Shown one piece after another: positions 36,853 to 45,299 of a stretch of 64,000 bases of DNA. The notes under the pieces are model-generated. The model worked only from the letters and a program-made list of their open reading frames with translations, did not search any database and was not told the origin of the DNA. Source of the DNA: Lacibacter sp. H407 (lineage in GTDB: Bacteria > Bacteroidota > Bacteroidia > Chitinophagales > Chitinophagaceae); the NCBI RefSeq assembly GCF_037892605.1, contig NZ_JBBKTU010000001.1, positions 558,001 through 622,000 of the forward strand. The letters are read 5' to 3'. Position 1 is the stretch's first letter; each line of letters opens with the position of its first letter. A program made the position numbers and the translations under genes.

Positions 36853-36882
36853 AAAAAACCTCTCCGATCGGAGAGGTTTTTT
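36853..36882. terminator. Bidirectional terminator between SusCD locus 2 and the TlpA gene
   Basis: A 13-pair perfect stem, with CCTCTCC (36859-36865) and GGAGAGG (36870-36876) around loop GATC, flanked by six A and six T. It serves both convergent genes. Confidence 0.93.
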
Positions 36883-36902
36883 ATTATAGGTCAAATCCTT
36901 TT

Positions 36903-38027
36903 TTATTGCAGTACTTCCGCCAACTTACTTTCCAAAGCACTTCCTCTTAAATTATCTGCAATAATTTTTCCTGTTGGATCAAGTAATACATTGTAAGGAA
37001 TTCCATTGAAGCCGTACAAACCTACTGCTTCACTATCCCAGAATTTTAAATCGCTGATCTGGCTCCATGTCAATCCATCTTCCTGAATACCTTTTAACCA
37101 CGCCTCTTTTGTTTTGTCTAACGACACACCAAGAATGGTAAAATTTTTACTCTTATACTTATTGTAAGCTGCTACCAAATTTGGATTTTCTGCACGACAA
37201 GGTCCGCACCAGCTTGCCCAAAAATCAACCAACACATATTTTCCTTTTAAACTGCTTAATGAAAAATTCGTTCCGTTTACATCGGGCATTGTAATATCCG
37301 GTGCCATTGTACCAATAGCCGGCGTGCCTTGCTTTGGTGGTGCTGCGTTTGCAGTGCTTTCACGAAACTGTTTTACCACTGCCTGAATGCCTGCATGCTT
37401 TGGAAAACGTTTCACCAAACTGTTGAACATGGCTTCGTTTTCCGTTACATCTGTTCCAATGTTGATCGATGTAGCAAACATACTCAGCATGGGACTTTTA
37501 TCTTCCATTGCTGTTTTCTTTACGTATGTTTTGAATGCCGTTACCATATTGGTCATTTCAGTTTGTTTGATCATGCCCAAACTGTCTTGTACTCCATTTT
37601 GCAGTTCGTTCTGCATCATGTACAACTTCTGCTGTGTTGCAGAAAGTGAATCAACAAATACACGTAAGCGTTCGCTGGCGGGTGATCCTTTGTAGCTCAG
37701 CTTACGGATATCGCTCCAATCGCCGGTGAGCGTGATATCAGATTTATCGTTGATCACAAAAAACAACGGACTGTTTTCCACTTGAGGAAATCGCAGCTGC
37801 AGTAATGATTCTTCGGCTGCTTTTCCTTTCAGTGTAAATTTTCCATTGGTTACTGTGATGCTGTCCAATACCTGCGGCGGCATGTTTTCAAAAGAGATCT
37901 GCTCCAGGTAAACCACTGTTGCAGGTGCGTTTTTCACTTCACCGGTAACAGTAAAATTTTTACTGCCGTTAGATTGACAAGCTGCGGCCGATAAAGCAAT
38001 CGCTGCAACGATCCATGTTTGTTTCAT
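36903..38027 (-). CDS. TlpA-like thioredoxin lipoprotein with N-terminal DUF4369 domain
   Basis: 374 residues from the ATG at 38027 (a longer frame starts at 38051). Lipoprotein signal ending AAC (MKQTWIVAAIALSAAACQSN); a DUF4369-type beta domain (FTVTGEVKNAPATVVYLEQI, about residues 25-115); a helical middle; and a C-terminal thioredoxin fold with the active site WASWCGPCRAENPN near residue 272 and the cis-proline region FNGIPYNVLLD. It would reduce or rearrange disulfides in the periplasm. It is 27 bases after gatB, but its function is unrelated to that gene. Confidence 0.9.
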   Translation of the reverse strand: MKQTWIVAAIALSAAACQSNGSKNFTVTGEVKNAPATVVYLEQISFENMPPQVLDSITVTNGKFTLKGKAAEESLLQLRFPQVENSPLFFVINDKSDITLTGDWSDIRKLSYKGSPASERLRVFVDSLSATQQKLYMMQNELQNGVQDSLGMIKQTEMTNMVTAFKTYVKKTAMEDKSPMLSMFATSINIGTDVTENEAMFNSLVKRFPKHAGIQAVVKQFRESTANAAPPKQGTPAIGTMAPDITMPDVNGTNFSLSSLKGKYVLVDFWASWCGPCRAENPNLVAAYNKYKSKNFTILGVSLDKTKEAWLKGIQEDGLTWSQISDLKFWDSEAVGLYGFNGIPYNVLLDPTGKIIADNLRGSALESKLAEVLQ

Positions 38028-38054
38028 GTATATACTACTTTTCATTTTCATTAT

Positions 38055-39506
38055 TTAGTTCGCTAATTTTTCAATGACTAATTGATTCAGCAGTTTCGGA
38101 TCGGCTTTCCCTTTCGATTTCTTCATCACCTCTCCTACAAATAAACCAATCAATCCCTTTTTTCCTTTTTTATATTCGGTTACTTTCTCCGGCATATTGC
38201 TTAACACTTCTTCAATCAATTGTTGTAATGCATCTTCATTACGTTCCTGTATCAGATTCAACTGTTCTGCCAACTCTAATGCAGAAGTTTCTTGATGAAC
38301 AAGCATTGCAGGAAATAATTTCTGTGTAGCCATTGTGTAACTAACTTTCCCACTTTCAACCAACTGAATAATGTCTGCCAGTTGTTGCGGACGAAATGCA
38401 AGCTGATTAATTTCTTTTCCTTCCTCATTCAAAACTGATTTCACCGGACCTAACAACCAGTTGGCAATTTGTTTGAATGATGAAGTATGTGTAGCTGTTT
38501 CTTCAAAATAATCAGCCGTTTCTTTTTCTTCACTCAACAAAGCAGCATCATATTCAGGCAATGCATATTGTGTAATAAAGCGTTGCTTTTTTTGTTCGCC
38601 CAATTCAGGTAACGAAGCTTTTACATGGCTGATGAATTCATCCGTAATAATGAACGGCGGCAGATCCGGATCAGCCATGTAGCGATAATCATCCGCATCT
38701 TCTTTGGTGCGAATCGCAAATGTTGTTTCTGTATCCGGATTGAATCCTCTTGTTTGTTGAACAATCGGTTCACCTTTTTCTTTCATGTCAATCATCCGCA
38801 TCACTTCATGATCCACTGCTTTTTTCAGGAAACGGATGGAGTTGAGATTTTTGATCTCCACTTTTGTTCCCAGCTTTTGTTCACCTTTCAAACGAATGGA
38901 AATATTTGCATCGCAACGCAAACTTCCTTCTTCCATATTACCATCACACACGTTTAGCGTACGAACGAGTTTTCGTATTTCTGTTACATAAGCCGCCGCT
39001 TCATCACCACTATGCAGATCGGGCTCTGTTACAATTTCAATTAACGGAACACCCGCACGGTTGTAATCAACAACTGAATACAGATCGTGTTGATCGTGCA
39101 TGCTCTTGCCCGCATCTTCTTCCATGTGGATGCGGTTGAGTTGAATGGTGCGTTCAACTTCGTTTGTTTTGATCTTTACAAAACCGCCTTTGCAAACAGG
39201 CGTAGTGTGTTGCGACAGTTGATATCCTTTCGGTAAGTCTGGATAGAAATAATGCTTGCGGGCAAAATAATTCTTCTGTTCAATTTCACAGTTACAAGCA
39301 AGGCCCATCCGCACTGCTAATTCAATCGCTTCTTTATTCAACTTAGGTAATGTGCCGGGATGTGCCAAAGTAACCGGACTCACATGCCTGTTTGGTTCTG
39401 CACCAAAACCTGCACTATCGCCACAAAACAATTTGCTCTTCGTTAGCAATTGTGCATGTACTTCCAATCCAATGACTGCTTCGTATTTATCGCTGTAATT
39501 CGACAT
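38055..39506 (-). CDS. gatB: Asp-tRNA(Asn)/Glu-tRNA(Gln) amidotransferase subunit B
   Basis: 483 residues from the ATG at 39506 (MSNYSDKYEAVIGLEVHAQL). GatB kinase-like landmarks: CGDSAGFGAEPNRHVSPVTL, AHPGTLPKLN, FYPDLPKGYQLSQ, and DYNRAGVPLIEIVTEPDL. The C-terminal YqeY-like tail is present (KKGKKGLIGLFVGEVMKKSK). GatB binds the misacylated tRNA and ATP, while GatA supplies ammonia. gatA and gatC are not in this window. A terminator and repeats separate it from the PDZ gene upstream. Confidence 0.96.
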   Translation of the reverse strand: MSNYSDKYEAVIGLEVHAQLLTKSKLFCGDSAGFGAEPNRHVSPVTLAHPGTLPKLNKEAIELAVRMGLACNCEIEQKNYFARKHYFYPDLPKGYQLSQHTTPVCKGGFVKIKTNEVERTIQLNRIHMEEDAGKSMHDQHDLYSVVDYNRAGVPLIEIVTEPDLHSGDEAAAYVTEIRKLVRTLNVCDGNMEEGSLRCDANISIRLKGEQKLGTKVEIKNLNSIRFLKKAVDHEVMRMIDMKEKGEPIVQQTRGFNPDTETTFAIRTKEDADDYRYMADPDLPPFIITDEFISHVKASLPELGEQKKQRFITQYALPEYDAALLSEEKETADYFEETATHTSSFKQIANWLLGPVKSVLNEEGKEINQLAFRPQQLADIIQLVESGKVSYTMATQKLFPAMLVHQETSALELAEQLNLIQERNEDALQQLIEEVLSNMPEKVTEYKKGKKGLIGLFVGEVMKKSKGKADPKLLNQLVIEKLAN

Positions 39507-39559
39507 AAAGTTTTTTTTCAACTCTTTTTGTCTCGACTAACCGCTCGACAAAAAGCAAA

Positions 39560-39589
39560 CCCTTCGACTACGCTCAGGGTAGCTCAGGG
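39560..39589. repeat. CCCTTCGACTACGCTCAGGG-type dispersed repeat
   Basis: CCCTTCGACTACGCTCAGGG (39560-39579), followed by a second GCTCAGGG (39582-39589). The reverse, of the CCTGAGC-n-GTCGAAGG kind, is from memory a frequent palindromic intergenic repeat in many bacteria. Only this copy is present in the window. It lies in the leader region of gatB. Confidence 0.5.
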
Positions 39590-39651
39590 TTTCAAGGTTT
39601 GCAAAAATACCCGTTTTACACCGAAGCATCTGTGCGTAAGCTCACAAAAAA

Positions 39652-39673
39652 ATCCCCCGACAAATCGGGGGAT
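39652..39673 (-). terminator. Terminator after the PDZ-protein gene
   Basis: Nine-pair stem ATCCCCCGA (39652-39660) with TCGGGGGAT (39665-39673), loop CAAA; on the minus strand it is followed by eight T. It ends the transcript of the gene at 39748-40788. Confidence 0.85.
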
Positions 39674-39720
39674 GCTTAAATCAGAATATTTATCAGGAAA
39701 TCTCTACGAATGAATGTGTC

Positions 39721-39744
39721 AGACGCTCTTCGAGACGTCAGACA
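39721..39744 (-). repeat. 24-bp repeat after the PDZ gene stop, copy 1
   Basis: Starts AGACGCTCTTCGAGAC on the plus strand; 23 of 24 bases are identical to 40937-40960. It lies 3 bases beyond the stop codon (39748) of the minus-strand PDZ gene. It can fold with CTC/GAG around a TTC loop and GACG/CGTC with one bulged A. Confidence 0.7.
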
Positions 39745-39747
39745 GGT

Positions 39748-40788
39748 TTACAGATCAGCTTTATTGAGTTTCTTTGGAATCTTTACTTCAATATTCACTG
39801 TTTTTCCGCCACGTAATACTTTCACATTCCAGAGGTTCTTCTCATTATTACCACGTAAAGCGGCACGTGCTTCAGCTACATTTTTTACAGCCTTGCCATC
39901 AACTTCAGTGATCACATCATCTTTTTGTAAGCCACTTTTTGCTGAAGGAGAATCTTCATCTACTTCCAATACTTTCACGCCATTTCCTTCTTCAGTATCC
40001 TGAATCGTAGCTCCGAATTTGGGGCGATTCTGATACATGAATACTTCATTTTGCAAACCATGCAAGCGGGGTTGCAGATGTTCGAAGTTGAACTGACCCT
40101 CTCCAAAATGCATATCGGGCATCCTTAAGTTGAAAGTCCCCATTCCATCGGCACCTTTACTTTCGCCCAATTTTGCTTTTACTTTCTTTTCTTTTCCATC
40201 ACGCAAATAGGTAATGTCAACTTCGTCGTTTGGCTTTTTGCTGCGAATTGCTTCGCTCAGTGAATTAGGAGAAGTGATTTTCTGATCGCCTACTTTGGTA
40301 ATAATATCGCCTTTTTGTAACCCTGCTTTTTCTGCAGCAGTTTCCTTTTGTACTTCTTCAATGATGGCACCTTTTTCATTTTCGTCGGTAACAACGCCTA
40401 ATAGTGGACCGCTTTTCCACTGAACGTCAAAGTCCCTCATAAAATCTTCACTGTTGAACTGGTTCCAGCCACCAGGTCCGCTGCGGTACATGCGGGGTGC
40501 TGTAACCCGAACTTTTGGTGAACGGAACACAAACTCATCATCGCCATCAAAACGATGGATGATCACATCTTTATCGCCTTTTTCGACAGGCTTTCCATTT
40601 ACAGTTACTTTATCGCCTTCAATTACGATTGTGGTCTTTTCGGTTTTATCACCTTTCTTACGAATGATGATCTGTTCCTTTTTTTCTTCTTTTTCCCTTT
40701 TTTCTTTTTTTTCCTGAGCCGATGCAGAAAGGGTAAGCAACTGGGTAACGGCTACAAATGCGAAAACAAACACTGAAATACGTTTCAT
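39748..40788 (-). CDS. Periplasmic protein with two PDZ domains and no protease domain
   Basis: 346 residues. Signal peptide (ending SASAQ), an extremely charged segment at residues 26-45 (EKKEKREKEEKKEQ), a region of short strands (TTIVIEGDKVTVNGKPVEKG), then two PDZ domains: about 125-210 (GVVTDENEKGAIIEEVQ, AGLQKGDIITKVGDQKI) and about 255-340 (GVKVLEVDEDSPSAKSGLQK, DDVITEVDGKAVKNVAEARA). No HtrA-type serine protease or catalytic triad is visible. It may act as an adaptor that binds C-termini of envelope proteins. It is followed by its own terminator. Confidence 0.85.
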   Translation of the reverse strand: MKRISVFVFAFVAVTQLLTLSASAQEKKEKREKEEKKEQIIIRKKGDKTEKTTIVIEGDKVTVNGKPVEKGDKDVIIHRFDGDDEFVFRSPKVRVTAPRMYRSGPGGWNQFNSEDFMRDFDVQWKSGPLLGVVTDENEKGAIIEEVQKETAAEKAGLQKGDIITKVGDQKITSPNSLSEAIRSKKPNDEVDITYLRDGKEKKVKAKLGESKGADGMGTFNLRMPDMHFGEGQFNFEHLQPRLHGLQNEVFMYQNRPKFGATIQDTEEGNGVKVLEVDEDSPSAKSGLQKDDVITEVDGKAVKNVAEARAALRGNNEKNLWNVKVLRGGKTVNIEVKIPKKLNKADL

Positions 40789-40894
40789 ATAAATAAGGTT
40801 TTATTAGTTGACAGGGCTAATGTACGAACATTTTCTTATTTACGAATTATTTCGGAGATTTTTTGATTTTTTAACATTTTTGCCTGAAAACAAA

Positions 40895-40922
40895 ACCAGC
40901 GTAGCTGAGTAGCTACGCTGGT
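40895..40922 (-). terminator. Terminator of alaS
   Basis: A 12-pair perfect stem, ACCAGCGTAGCT (40895-40906) with AGCTACGCTGGT (40911-40922), loop GAGT. Read on the minus strand it is followed by TTTGTTTT. It lies 38 bases after the alaS stop. Confidence 0.85.
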
Positions 40923-40936
40923 AGTTATGATGTATA

Positions 40937-40960
40937 AGACGCTCTTCGAGACATCAGACA
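40937..40960 (-). repeat. 24-bp repeat after the alaS stop, copy 2
   Basis: 23 of 24 bases are the same as 39721-39744. It begins at the base right after the alaS stop codon (40961) and lies before the alaS terminator hairpin. The one difference (A for G) weakens the GACG/CGTC pairing by one pair. Confidence 0.7.
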
Positions 40961-43579
40961 CTATAATAATCCTTTCACTTTTTCAATTACCTGTTGCAAA
41001 TTGCTGGCATCTTGTCCACCGGCTGTTGCCAGTGTTTTTTGTCCGCCGCCGCCGCCTTTGATGAGTGGTGCAATATGTTCTTTAATGATCTTACCTGCAT
41101 CCAGATTTTTTGCCGTAGCAACCGTATCGCTTATGCCGACTGCAACAAATGGTTTACCGTCGATGTTGGCACAAAGCACAGCCACATAATCGTTGAGATT
41201 TGTTTTGAGATCGAAACAGATCTTCTTCAATGCATCAGCATTACTTACTTCAACAATATCGCCGATGAATGTAACTCCGTTGATGATCTCATCTTTCTGC
41301 AAGAGTTCATTCCGCAATACTATAAGTTGACGTGCTTCCAGTTTTTCCAGTTTCTTTTTCAGTTCACTGTTCTCTACTTGCAGATTTTCAATTGACTTGC
41401 TGAGGTCTTTTGGGTTCTTGAACAAATCACGAATTACACGGATAGTTCCGAACTCATTATTTACAAATTGCTCAGCAGCAAAACCGGTAACAGCTTCTAT
41501 TCTTCTTACACCTGCGGCAACAGCTCCTTCTGATGTTATTTTAAACAACCCTAATTCACCTGTTGAACCCACATGTGTACCACCGCATAATTCAATCGAA
41601 TAGTTTTCATCCATAATTACCACACGCACTACATCTGCATATTTTTCACCAAACAAAGCGGTAGCACCAAATGCAATGGCCTCTTCCTTTGGCATTTCTT
41701 TTATCACAACTGGAATATTTGCTCTGATCTTTTCATTCACCAATGCTTCAACCTTTGCAATCTCTTCATCCGTCATTTTTGCAAAGTGCGAAAAATCAAA
41801 ACGCAGATATTCATCATTCACCAAACTTCCCTTCTGTGCTACATGTGTGCCCAATACAGCACGTAAAGCGGCATGCATTAAATGTGTAGCTGAATGATGT
41901 ACTGTTATTTTCTTTCTGCGCTCGGCATCAACTTTTGCAGACACGAGTGCAGAAATATTTACGGGCAACTGATCAATGAAATGTATAATGAGATCGTTTT
42001 CCTTTTTTGTATCTGTTACAATTACTTCTTCCCCATCAAAACTCAATACACCTGTATCACCCACTTGTCCACCACTCTCTGCATAGAAAGGTGTTTTATC
42101 TAACACAATTTGACAAGCTGCTTTTCCTTTGATATTTACCTTACGGTATTTTACCACTTTGCTTTCTGCTTCTGTTGTTGTGTAACCAACAAATTCAATT
42201 CCATTATTTGGAACAACATCAACCCAATCTTCTGTATCAATCGTTGTTGCCGCACGGCTTCTTTCTTTCTGCTCATTCAATGCAGCTTCAAAACCTTTCT
42301 CATCAATGGTCAGGTTATTTTCAATCGCAATCAATCGTGTAAGATCGATCGGGAAACCATAGGTATCAAATAATTCGAATGCTGCTTTTCCACCAATGGT
42401 TGCACCCTTTGCATCAGTGATCATATCATCAATGCGCTTCAATCCCTTTTCGAGTGTTCGCAAGAATGCATCTTCTTCTTCCTTCACCACTTTCTGTACA
42501 AAACTTTCCTGTGCTTTTAATTCAGGAAATACTTTTTCGAACTGCGTTGCCAATACAGGAACGAGTTGATGTAATAACGGTTGTTTATACCCGAGATACG
42601 AATAGTAGTAACGAACTGCCCTCCTTAAAATTCTGCGGATAACATAACCTGCTCCGGTATTGCTTGGTAATTGTCCATCAGCAATGGTAAAGCAGATAGC
42701 ACGGATATGATCGGCCAGCACACGAAACGCAACGCTTTCCTTATCATCACCCGCTGTATATTTTTTGCTGACGATATTTTCAACGGCAGCAATAGTGCCT
42801 GTGAAAATATCTGTATCGTAGTTGCTTTGTTTGTTTTGTAATACACGGGTTAAACGTTCGAAGCCCATACCTGTATCTACATGCTTCGCTGGCAATGGTT
42901 CCAGTGATCCATCTTTCAACCGATTGAACTGGATAAATACATTGTTCCAGATTTCAATCACTTGCGGATGATCATTATTCACCAACGTTTTCCCATCAAC
43001 CAGTTTGCGTTCGTCATCGGCTCTGCAATCAACATGAATTTCTGTACAAGGTCCACATGGTCCTGTATCACCCATCTCCCAGAAATTATCTTTCTTATTT
43101 CCTAACAAAATCCGGTCTTCAGCAATCACCTTCTTCCATTCATTCCATGCTTCTTCATCTTTGGGAATATTCTCTTTTGCATCGCCTTCAAATACGGTTA
43201 CGTATAAACGATCTTTCGGAATACCATACACATCAGCCAGCAATTCCCAGCTCCAGGCAATCGCTTCTTTCTTAAAATAATCACCAAAGCTCCAGTTGCC
43301 CAGCATTTCAAACATGGTATGGTGGTAGGTGTCAACACCCACTTCTTCGAGGTCGTTATGCTTGCCGCTCACACGCAAACATTTTTGTGTATCGGCCACA
43401 CGGGAATGCTCCGGCTTACGGTTGCCGAGAAAATAATCTTTGAACTGATTCATACCCGCATTGGTAAACAATAATGTAGGATCGTTCTTCACCACTATCG
43501 GTGCCGAGGGAACGATTTGGTGCTGTTTGGAAGCAAAAAAGTCTAAGTATTTCTGTCGTATTTCGGCTGCAGTCAACAT
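40961..43579 (-). CDS. alaS: Alanine-tRNA ligase
   Basis: 872 residues, full length. Class II motifs in the N-terminal catalytic domain (TNAGMNQFKDYFLG, RVADTQKCLRVSGKHNDLEE), the editing domain with zinc ligands HHSATHLMHAALR and CGGTHVGSTGE, and the C-terminal DHHA1 oligomerisation domain, including the glycine-rich GGGGGQKTLATAGG. It charges tRNA-Ala and clears Ser/Gly mischarges. It is divergent from the M23 peptidase gene. A perfect hairpin terminator and a 24-bp repeat follow. Confidence 0.97.
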   Translation of the reverse strand: MLTAAEIRQKYLDFFASKQHQIVPSAPIVVKNDPTLLFTNAGMNQFKDYFLGNRKPEHSRVADTQKCLRVSGKHNDLEEVGVDTYHHTMFEMLGNWSFGDYFKKEAIAWSWELLADVYGIPKDRLYVTVFEGDAKENIPKDEEAWNEWKKVIAEDRILLGNKKDNFWEMGDTGPCGPCTEIHVDCRADDERKLVDGKTLVNNDHPQVIEIWNNVFIQFNRLKDGSLEPLPAKHVDTGMGFERLTRVLQNKQSNYDTDIFTGTIAAVENIVSKKYTAGDDKESVAFRVLADHIRAICFTIADGQLPSNTGAGYVIRRILRRAVRYYYSYLGYKQPLLHQLVPVLATQFEKVFPELKAQESFVQKVVKEEEDAFLRTLEKGLKRIDDMITDAKGATIGGKAAFELFDTYGFPIDLTRLIAIENNLTIDEKGFEAALNEQKERSRAATTIDTEDWVDVVPNNGIEFVGYTTTEAESKVVKYRKVNIKGKAACQIVLDKTPFYAESGGQVGDTGVLSFDGEEVIVTDTKKENDLIIHFIDQLPVNISALVSAKVDAERRKKITVHHSATHLMHAALRAVLGTHVAQKGSLVNDEYLRFDFSHFAKMTDEEIAKVEALVNEKIRANIPVVIKEMPKEEAIAFGATALFGEKYADVVRVVIMDENYSIELCGGTHVGSTGELGLFKITSEGAVAAGVRRIEAVTGFAAEQFVNNEFGTIRVIRDLFKNPKDLSKSIENLQVENSELKKKLEKLEARQLIVLRNELLQKDEIINGVTFIGDIVEVSNADALKKICFDLKTNLNDYVAVLCANIDGKPFVAVGISDTVATAKNLDAGKIIKEHIAPLIKGGGGGQKTLATAGGQDASNLQQVIEKVKGLL

Positions 43580-43597
43580 AATGATCCCTTGTTTGGA

Positions 43598-43629
43598 TTG
43601 ATTTTTGAGGGTTGATACACCTATATTTG
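43598..43629 (+). promoter_or_regulatory. Candidate promoter of the M23 peptidase gene
   Basis: TTG (43598-43600), 21 bases, then an exact TATATTTG (43622-43629). Transcription would start near 43636, about 55 bases before the ATG. Two other TTTG sequences lie at less suitable distances. Confidence 0.45.
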
Positions 43630-43690
43630 TAATACCCCTTTTTTATGGGTAGCAAAGGTAAGCCAAACCTATGACCACCTGATTGCTTAT

Positions 43691-44662
43691 ATGAAGAAAG
43701 TAAAGTATTTCTACAATACCAATACGCTCCGGTACGAGAAACTGGTGACGCCCCTGCGGGTAAAACTGCTGCGGGTGTTTAGTTTTTTGGCGTCGGTGGC
43801 GGTGGCCGGCTTCCTGTTCATGCAAATTTCCTATCGGTATTTCCCTTCTGCGAATGAGAAAAAACTCATCAATGAAAATAACCGGATCAAGGACAGTTAT
43901 ACTATTTTGAGCGAAGAGATCAAACGGATGAATCAGGAACTTCGTGAAATTGAGAAACGTGATAACCAGGTGTATCGTTCCATTTTTGAAGCCAGTCCGT
44001 TACCGGATAGTGCCCGTGCAAAGATGATGGAAAAGCAAGCCGAAGACCGAATGATTGCCAGGCTGAGTGAGGATGAATTAAATACTTCCATCCTGCAACA
44101 GATCAATACACTTCGCAACAGGATCTACGCACAAAATACTTCCTTTACTGCTATTGAAGGCATGGTAAAAAATAAAGAAGCGTTATTGGCTGCTACGCCG
44201 GCCATTCAACCCGTAAGTAATAAAGAATTATCAAGACTGGCCTCCGGCTTTGGTTATCGGATCGATCCGGTTTACAAAACCACCAAATTTCATGCAGGTC
44301 TTGATTTTGCTGCACCACAAGGCACACCAATTTATGCAACGGCTGATGGTGTGGTAAAAGTGGCAGGCAACCTCGGTAATGGTTTTGGCAATCATGTGGT
44401 AATTAATCATGGCTATGGATACGAAACATTATACGGACATATGGTACGTATTAAAGCAAGAAACGGCCAACGCATCCGTCGTGGTGAAGTGATTGGCTGG
44501 GTAGGAAGCACCGGAAAAAGTACAGGTCCGCATTTGCATTACGAAGTACACAAGAACGGACGGGATCTTGACCCGATCTATTTTTTCTATAATGATCTTA
44601 CTCCAGAACAGTTTGACCGTATGCTGAAAATTGCGGCAACGGGTAATCAGAGCTTTGATTAA
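43691..44662 (+). CDS. Membrane-anchored M23 peptidase
   Basis: 323 residues. A basic cytoplasmic start, one transmembrane helix near residues 28-46 (LLRVFSFLASVAVAGFLFMQ), a coiled coil of about 60 residues (INENNRIKDSYTILSEEIKR) and a C-terminal LytM domain with the zinc ligands H and D in KFHAGLDFAAPQGTPIYATA and the H-x-H motif in GPHLHYEV. All ligands of an active D,L-endopeptidase are present. The coiled coil plus LytM layout recalls EnvC/NlpD-like and Bacteroidota growth or division factors. It would cut peptidoglycan cross-bridges. Confidence 0.92.
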   Translation: MKKVKYFYNTNTLRYEKLVTPLRVKLLRVFSFLASVAVAGFLFMQISYRYFPSANEKKLINENNRIKDSYTILSEEIKRMNQELREIEKRDNQVYRSIFEASPLPDSARAKMMEKQAEDRMIARLSEDELNTSILQQINTLRNRIYAQNTSFTAIEGMVKNKEALLAATPAIQPVSNKELSRLASGFGYRIDPVYKTTKFHAGLDFAAPQGTPIYATADGVVKVAGNLGNGFGNHVVINHGYGYETLYGHMVRIKARNGQRIRRGEVIGWVGSTGKSTGPHLHYEVHKNGRDLDPIYFFYNDLTPEQFDRMLKIAATGNQSFD

Positions 44663-44668
44663 TACAAG

Positions 44669-44737
44669 CCGGTAGTAGTTAGTGGATAGTCTTTAGTATG
44701 AAGCTTAACTATCGGATAACAACTTGAGGCTATCGGC
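44669..44737. repeat. Dispersed intergenic repeat, copy B
   Basis: Contains CCGGTAGTAG, TAGTGGATAG, GATAGTCTTTAGT (44685-44697) and AACTATCGG (44707-44715). All of these modules occur at 13638-13729, the first two there as reverse complements. An exact -7 box TACTTTTG (44753-44760) follows, as in copy A. Confidence 0.45.
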
Positions 44738-44752
44738 TTCTCTCCGAATCCT

Positions 44753-44760
44753 TACTTTTG
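44753..44760 (+). promoter_or_regulatory. Promoter -7 box of the MerR-family gene
   Basis: TACTTTTG matches TAnnTTTG exactly. Transcription would start near 44767, only 3 bases after the last in-frame stop before the MerR frame. This suggests that translation begins well upstream of the TTG at 44852. Confidence 0.4.
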
Positions 44761-44851
44761 CTGAAAGATTTTACAACTGGCAACACCTGCACAAATAGCA
44801 TTTGAGTTTGATGAACCACCAAAGTCGGCACCACGACGTGGACGCAAGCCC

Positions 44852-45268
44852 TTGAACAAACCTCCCAAAGCCAAGCAAAAACGTGGACGCAAGAGTTTGA
44901 AGGATATGGGTGATGATGCTGAGTTTATTGAATTGCCATCGGACGAAATACTGAAAAAGAAATTGTATTACAGCATTGGTGAAGTGTGTGATTTTTTTCA
45001 ACTGAATCCCTCATCGATCCGTTACTGGGAAACCGAATTCAGTTTTCTGAAACCCCGTAAGAATAAAAAAGGCGACCGGTTCTATAATGCAACCGAAATA
45101 AAAAAGATCCATCTTATCTACTACCTGCTTCGAAATAAAAAATACAGCATTGAAGCTGCGAAAGATTATTTGAAGCAACATACAAATGATTCAGACGAAC
45201 GATTTGAATTGCTGAAGAGTTTGCAACAGATCAAACAATTTCTGCTGGCGCTCAAAGCTGATCTTTAA
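44852..45268 (+). CDS. MerR-family transcriptional regulator (start uncertain)
   Basis: 138 residues from the TTG at 44852, but the frame is open back to 44765. The upstream part (LATPAQIAFEFDEPPKSAPR) looks coding, so a non-ATG start near 44768 (ATT) or 44777 (CTG) is possible; the first in-frame ATG is 44906. The winged-helix domain is clear: YYSIGEVCDFFQLNPSSIRY, WETEFSFLKPRKNKKGDRFY, IKKIHLIYYLLRNKKYSIEA. Two basic RRGRKP/KRGRKS segments resemble AT-hooks. There is no ligand-binding domain of known type. Its target is unknown. It lies after the M23 gene and before a thioredoxin-like gene on the same strand. Confidence 0.85.
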   Translation: MNKPPKAKQKRGRKSLKDMGDDAEFIELPSDEILKKKLYYSIGEVCDFFQLNPSSIRYWETEFSFLKPRKNKKGDRFYNATEIKKIHLIYYLLRNKKYSIEAAKDYLKQHTNDSDERFELLKSLQQIKQFLLALKADL

Positions 45269-45299
45269 AAAATTAATTCGTGCATCGAAAACAAAACAT

